The notes under the pieces are model-generated. The model had not been told where the DNA came from and did no database searches. It saw only the letters and a program-made list of their open reading frames with translations. Below are positions 21,969-25,961 of a DNA stretch of 25,961 bases, piece by piece. Within the stretch, counting starts at the first letter, position 1. Each line of letters starts with the position of its first letter. The stretch lies in assembly GCA_031396305.1 (NCBI GenBank), contig JANNKM010000201.1, positions 1 to 25,961 on the forward strand, given 5' to 3'. The translations under genes were made by a program, and so were the position numbers. The DNA is from JAEMQF01 sp031396305. Lineage in GTDB: Bacteria > Pseudomonadota > Gammaproteobacteria > Burkholderiales > Burkholderiaceae_C.

Positions 21969-24851
21969 CTACAGGGTGCGCGCGACTTCCTTCACCTCGA
22001 AGAATTCGAGGGCGTCGCCTTCCTTGATGTCGTTGTAGTTCTTCAGCTTGATACCGCACTCGAAGCCGGTGGCGACTTCGCGCACGTCGTCTTTCAGGCG
22101 CCGTACCGATTCCACTTCGCCGGTATGGACGACGACGTTTTCGCGCAGCAGGCGGAAACGCGCGCCGCGTCGCACCAGGCCGGCGGTGATCATCGAGCCG
22201 GCCACGGTGCCGATCTTCGACGCCACGAACACGGTGCGGATCTCGGCCGTGCCGATGACCTCTTCGCGCTGTTCCGGAGCAAGCATTCCCGTCATCGCCG
22301 CCTTCACATCGTCCACGGCGTCGTAGATGATGTTGTAGTAGCGGATGTCCACGCCGTTGTTCTCGCCGAGCTTGCGCGCTCCAGCGTCGGCGCGCGTATT
22401 GAAGCCGATGATGACGGCCTTGGAGGCGATCGCCAGGTTGATGTCGCTCTCAGAGATTCCGCCCACCGCCGCGTGCACGATCTGCACCCTGATCTCGGGC
22501 GTGCTGAGCTTGACGAGCGACTGCGCAAGCGCTTCCTGCGAACCCTGCACGTCGGCCTTGACGATCAGCGCCAGCGTCTGGGTCTCGCCGGCGCCCATCT
22601 GGTCCATCATCGTTTCCAGCTTCGCGGCCTGGCGCTTCGCGAGCTTCACGTCGCGGTACTTGCCGGAGCGGAAAGTTGCGATCTCTCGCGCACGCCGCTC
22701 GTCGGCCAGCACCATGAATTCATCGCCGGCCTGCGGCACTTCCGTCAGGCCCTGAATTTCCACGGGAATAGACGGGCCGGCTTCGGCGATGGCCTTGCCG
22801 TTCTCGTCCAGCATCGCCCGCACCCGGCCATAAGTCGAGCCCGCGAGCACCACGTCGCCGCGCTTGAGCGTGCCGCTTTGCACGAGGATCGTCGCCACCG
22901 GACCACGACCCTTGTCGAGCTTGGCTTCGATCACCAGACCCTTCGCCGGTGCGTCTTTCGGCGCGCGCAGTTCCAGCACCTCGGCCTGCAGCAGCACTTG
23001 CTCAAGCAGTTGGTCGATGCCAAGGCCGGTTTTTGCCGACACGGGAACGAAGGGCGAATCGCCGCCGAAGTCTTCCGGCACGACCTGTTCGGCCACCAGC
23101 TCCGACTTGACGCGCTCCAGGTTCGCCTCGGGTTTGTCGACCTTGTTCATCGCGACGACGATGGGCACACCCGCCGCCTTGGCGTGGTGAATCGCTTCTT
23201 TGGTCTGCGGCATCACGCCGTCGTCGGCAGCGACGACCAGGATCACGATGTCGGTGGCTTTCGCGCCGCGCGCACGCATCGCCGTGAACGCGGCGTGGCC
23301 GGGCGTGTCCAGGAACGTGATCATGCCGCGCGGCGTGTCGACGTGGTACGCGCCGATGTGCTGCGTGATACCACCGGCCTCACCCGCCGCGACCCGCGCA
23401 GTACGAATCTTGTCGAGCAGGGAGGTCTTGCCGTGGTCGACGTGCCCCATCACCGTCACCACCGGGGCGCGCGGCAGTATCTCGTGCGCCACTTCGGCTT
23501 CGGCGTCTTCGAGAAACGCCTCGGGGTCGTCCAGCTTGGCGGCCAGCGCCTTGTGGCCCATTTCCTCGACAACGATCATCGCGGTCTCCTGGTCCATCTG
23601 CTGATTGATCGTGACCATCTGGCCGAGCTTCATCATCTGCTTGATGACCTCGGAGGCCTTCACCGACATCTTGTGCGCGAGGTCGGCGACGCTGATGGTC
23701 TCGGGAACGTGCACTTCCTGTACCACGGTTTCTGACGGCGCCACATAACTCGTCGTCGGGCCGTCGTTGCGTTCGCCGCGGCGACCGGCGCGAGGTGCGC
23801 GCCAGCCTGGCCGGCCGGCCCCGGCGGGCCCGGTGGCACCACGCGGCTTGAGCGCGCGCTTCTTCGCGGCGTCGTCAGCCCAGCTGCTGGACAACTTTTC
23901 CGACTTGACCGATTTCTTTTCGCCAGGCCGCGCGGCACCTGGGGTCGCAGCGGGCGCTCCGGGCGCCCCGGTCTTCTTGTGGATCGTTCCCTTGATACCG
24001 TCCTTGCCGGGTTCAAGCGCCATGGGCTTGGGTTCTTCGACCTTCTTGGCGGGCACGCGCTTTGGCCCAGACATCATGGCGCGGATCGCCACGGCCTCGT
24101 CCTCAGCGGCCTTGCGGCGCTTCGTCAGGTCGGCAGCGCGCTGCTTTTCCTCGTTTTCGACGTCGGCCGCCTTGATGACACGCAACACCGGCTTGGGTGG
24201 TTCGGCTGGAGGCGCCGGGGCCGCCACGGGCTCGGGTGGCGGCGCAGCCGCGGCAGCAGCCTTCTTGCCGCGCGCGGTTTTTGCGGCGGGAGCGACGGGC
24301 GCGGCAGCAAATGCGGCGGCTACCGCAGCGGCGGCTTCGGCGGCAGCCTTGGCGGCGGCCTCACGCTCGATCTGCGCGGCCGCTTCGCGTTCGCGCTGTT
24401 CGCGCTCTTCACGAACCCGGCGCTGTTCGGCCAGGTCTTCTTCTTGTCGGCGCAGCAACGCGGCTTCGGCCTGCGCCTGCTCTTCGCGGCGCGCGAGTTC
24501 CGACTCATCAACGACCGGCTCAATGGGTTCCACCGAGCCGCTGCCGGACTCGTCGCGCTTGACGAAGGTGCGCTTCTTGCGATGCTCTACCAAAATCGTC
24601 CGCGCCTTGCCGCTCGCATCGGCCTGTTTGATTTCGCTGGTGGACTTGCGCGTCAGCGTGATCTTCTTGCGTTCGCCGGCCGCGATACCGTGCGTGGCGC
24701 GCAGGTGTTCGAGCAACCGCTCTTTGTCGGCCTCGGTCACGCTGGCATCCGTCGAGGCCTTGCTCAGGCCTGCCGCTTGCATCTGTTCAAGCAGCGTAGC
24801 CGCCGAGCGGTTCAGCTCGGTGGCGAGTTGGGCGACGGTGGTCGTGGCCAT
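21969..24851 (-). CDS. infB: Translation initiation factor IF-2
   Basis: IF-2 is the GTPase that brings formyl-Met-tRNA to the 30S subunit and drives subunit joining. The 960 residues start with an IF2_N domain (VAQLATELNRSAATLLEQMQAAG). A long Ala/Glu/Arg-rich region (about 110-370) is followed by a second IF2_N-like segment (ISVADLAHKMSVKASEVIKQMMKLG). The G domain begins near 460, with VTVMGHVDHGKTSLLDKIR (Met468), GGITQHIGAYHV, DTPGHAAFTAMRARG and NKVDKPEAN. Domains II, III and C2 complete the protein (VVIEAKLDKGRGPV-type blocks near the middle, EFFEVKEVARTL at the end). The ATG at 24851 has AGGA upstream. The N-terminal region is long but usual for betaproteobacteria. Confidence 0.97.
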   Translation of the reverse strand: MATTTVAQLATELNRSAATLLEQMQAAGLSKASTDASVTEADKERLLEHLRATHGIAAGERKKITLTRKSTSEIKQADASGKARTILVEHRKKRTFVKRDESGSGSVEPIEPVVDESELARREEQAQAEAALLRRQEEDLAEQRRVREEREQREREAAAQIEREAAAKAAAEAAAAVAAAFAAAPVAPAAKTARGKKAAAAAAPPPEPVAAPAPPAEPPKPVLRVIKAADVENEEKQRAADLTKRRKAAEDEAVAIRAMMSGPKRVPAKKVEEPKPMALEPGKDGIKGTIHKKTGAPGAPAATPGAARPGEKKSVKSEKLSSSWADDAAKKRALKPRGATGPAGAGRPGWRAPRAGRRGERNDGPTTSYVAPSETVVQEVHVPETISVADLAHKMSVKASEVIKQMMKLGQMVTINQQMDQETAMIVVEEMGHKALAAKLDDPEAFLEDAEAEVAHEILPRAPVVTVMGHVDHGKTSLLDKIRTARVAAGEAGGITQHIGAYHVDTPRGMITFLDTPGHAAFTAMRARGAKATDIVILVVAADDGVMPQTKEAIHHAKAAGVPIVVAMNKVDKPEANLERVKSELVAEQVVPEDFGGDSPFVPVSAKTGLGIDQLLEQVLLQAEVLELRAPKDAPAKGLVIEAKLDKGRGPVATILVQSGTLKRGDVVLAGSTYGRVRAMLDENGKAIAEAGPSIPVEIQGLTEVPQAGDEFMVLADERRAREIATFRSGKYRDVKLAKRQAAKLETMMDQMGAGETQTLALIVKADVQGSQEALAQSLVKLSTPEIRVQIVHAAVGGISESDINLAIASKAVIIGFNTRADAGARKLGENNGVDIRYYNIIYDAVDDVKAAMTGMLAPEQREEVIGTAEIRTVFVASKIGTVAGSMITAGLVRRGARFRLLRENVVVHTGEVESVRRLKDDVREVATGFECGIKLKNYNDIKEGDALEFFEVKEVARTL

Positions 24852-24884
24852 TGTTCAATCCTTGCTAGGTCTAACTCGTCTTGC

Positions 24885-24911
24885 TTGCATTGCATGCAAC
24901 GGTTGCATTGC
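24885..24911. repeat. Short direct repeat in the nusA-infB gap
   Basis: TTGCATTGC occurs at 24885-24893 and again at 24903-24911, with TGCATGCAA between them. The 76-base gap shows no promoter or terminator that I trust. It may be chance, or a remnant of a short duplication. Confidence 0.35.
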
Positions 24912-24927
24912 TCGTATTGCGCATGGT

Positions 24928-25961
24928 TCAGCCCGCGTCCTTGTTCGTGAACCAGTGTTCGCGGGCCTTCATGATCAACGCCTTGGCCGTGTCCTCATCG
25001 ACCGCGGAGATCTCGATCAGTTCGTCGACGGCCAGGTCGGCGAGGTCGTCGCGCGTATGGATGCCGCCCTCGGTGAGCTTGGCAATCAGCGGCGCGGTCA
25101 GGCCGTCGAGGTCACGTAAATCCTGCGATACGTCGTTCACGCTTTCTTCCTTGGCGATTTCCATCGTCAGCAGCGCATCCTTGGCGCGCGTGCGCAGCTC
25201 ATTCACCGTGTCCTCGTCGAAGCTCTCGATCTCGAGCATTTCCTGCATCGGCACGTAGGCCACTTCTTCCAGGCTGGAGAAGCCCTCAGCGATCAGGATG
25301 TCGGCGACTTCGGCGTCCACATCGAGTTTGTCGATGAAGAGCTTGCGTACCGCGTCGGACTCGACGGCCTGCTTGGACGCCGACTCTTCAGCCGTCATGA
25401 TGTTGATGCGCCAGCCCGTCAGCTCGGAGGCCAGGCGCACGTTCTGGCCGCCGCGGCCGATCGCGATCGCGAGGTTCTCTTCATCGACGACGACGTCCAT
25501 TGCATGACGCTCCTCGTCCACGACGATCGACACGACGTTGGCCGGCGCGAGCGCGCCGATCACGAACTGCGCCGGGTCTTCCGACCACAACACGATGTCC
25601 ACACGCTCACCGGCCACTTCGTTCGTCACCGCGTTCACGCGCGAGCCGCGCACGCCCACGCACGTGCCGATCGGGTCGACGCGCTTGTCGTGCGACACGA
25701 CGGCAATCTTGGCGCGCGAACCCGGATCGCGGGCGCACGACTTGATTTCCAGCAGCCCTTGCTCGATTTCCGGCACTTCCTGCGCGAACAGTTCGATCAT
25801 GAACCCCGGCGCGCTGCGCGACAGCAGGATCTGCGGCCCGCGCAACGTGGAATCGACATCGGCAATGTAGGCGCGCACCCGGTCACCCGTGCGCAGGTTT
25901 TCCTTCGGGATCATCTCGGCACGCCGCAACCGCCCCTCGACACGGCCCGATTCGACGATCA
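24928..25961 (-). CDS. nusA: Transcription termination/antitermination factor NusA, C-terminal part
   Basis: About 344 codons of the C-terminal part are present; the N-terminal RNA polymerase-binding domain lies beyond the right edge. In order: the S1 domain (ENLRTGDRVRAYIADVD, GPQILLSRSAPGFMIELF), then KH1 (DPIGTCVGVRGSRVNAVTNEV), then KH2 (LAIAIGRGGQNVRLASELTGW). Two acidic C-terminal repeats follow (DVDAEVADILIAEGFSSLEEVAYVP; LTAPLIAKLTEGGIHTRDDLADL). The C-terminal repeats are those that, in E. coli, contact the RNA polymerase alpha subunit. The gene leads the nusA-infB operon; the classical downstream order is kept. The internal terminator after infB may respond to NusA (inference). Confidence 0.97.
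   Translation of the reverse strand, partial: IVESGRVEGRLRRAEMIPKENLRTGDRVRAYIADVDSTLRGPQILLSRSAPGFMIELFAQEVPEIEQGLLEIKSCARDPGSRAKIAVVSHDKRVDPIGTCVGVRGSRVNAVTNEVAGERVDIVLWSEDPAQFVIGALAPANVVSIVVDEERHAMDVVVDEENLAIAIGRGGQNVRLASELTGWRINIMTAEESASKQAVESDAVRKLFIDKLDVDAEVADILIAEGFSSLEEVAYVPMQEMLEIESFDEDTVNELRTRAKDALLTMEIAKEESVNDVSQDLRDLDGLTAPLIAKLTEGGIHTRDDLADLAVDELIEISAVDEDTAKALIMKAREHWFTNKDAG

Noticed and set aside
1..25961. tRNA or rRNA genes, CRISPR arrays, toxin-antitoxin pairs, phage genes
   Set aside because: Reading both strands showed no cloverleaf-like segments, regular spaced repeats or phage-type proteins. Every long gene belongs to metabolism, regulation or translation.

Overview
The window looks like chromosomal DNA of a high-GC betaproteobacterium, most likely order Burkholderiales (inference). 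The reasons are the strong G/C bias at third codon positions, the housekeeping order nusA-infB-rbfA-truB-typA, and a complete boxR/boxC/boxB/boxA set for aerobic benzoyl-CoA degradation. No rRNA, tRNA or CRISPR array was found.

Left part (1-4313). The 5' end of a thiamine-diphosphate enzyme gene is divergent from a GntR/FCD regulator gene, and two CTGAATTCAG palindromes lie between them. A remnant of an IS1182-like transposase follows. Next come three leftward genes: a methyltransferase with an export-type N-terminus, dusA (tRNA dihydrouridine synthase) and a zinc alcohol dehydrogenase.

Central part (4379-14679): aerobic benzoate catabolism. Benzoate-CoA ligase runs leftward, upstream of the alcohol dehydrogenase. 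Divergent from it are boxR (a helix-turn-helix regulator with a shikimate-kinase-like domain), boxC (ring-opening dihydrolase), boxB (diiron epoxidase), boxA (reductase), a PaaH/PaaC-like 3-hydroxyacyl-CoA dehydrogenase and a class III CoA-transferase. Together these genes activate benzoate to benzoyl-CoA, epoxidise and open the ring, and supply at least one downstream beta-oxidation step. boxD, the semialdehyde dehydrogenase gene, is not in the window. TGCA-N6-TGCR motifs lie in the ligase/boxR and boxR/boxC gaps and fit control by BoxR. Both gaps inside boxC-boxB-boxA carry hairpin-forming repeats.

Right-middle part (14680-18590). A palindrome-rich convergent intergenic region is followed, leftward, by a small secreted protein with an internal duplication, a structured 410-base gap without a convincing gene, an alpha/beta hydrolase and a wax ester synthase/diacylglycerol acyltransferase-like protein.

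Right part (18605-25961): the leftward translation operon nusA (partial)-infB-rbfA-truB-typA. A clear intrinsic terminator lies between infB and rbfA, and a large double palindrome lies between rbfA and truB.

I found no wholly new system. The less ordinary items are the repeat-punctuated box operon with its operators, the duplicated secreted protein, the structured gap upstream of it, and the possibly exported methyltransferase.
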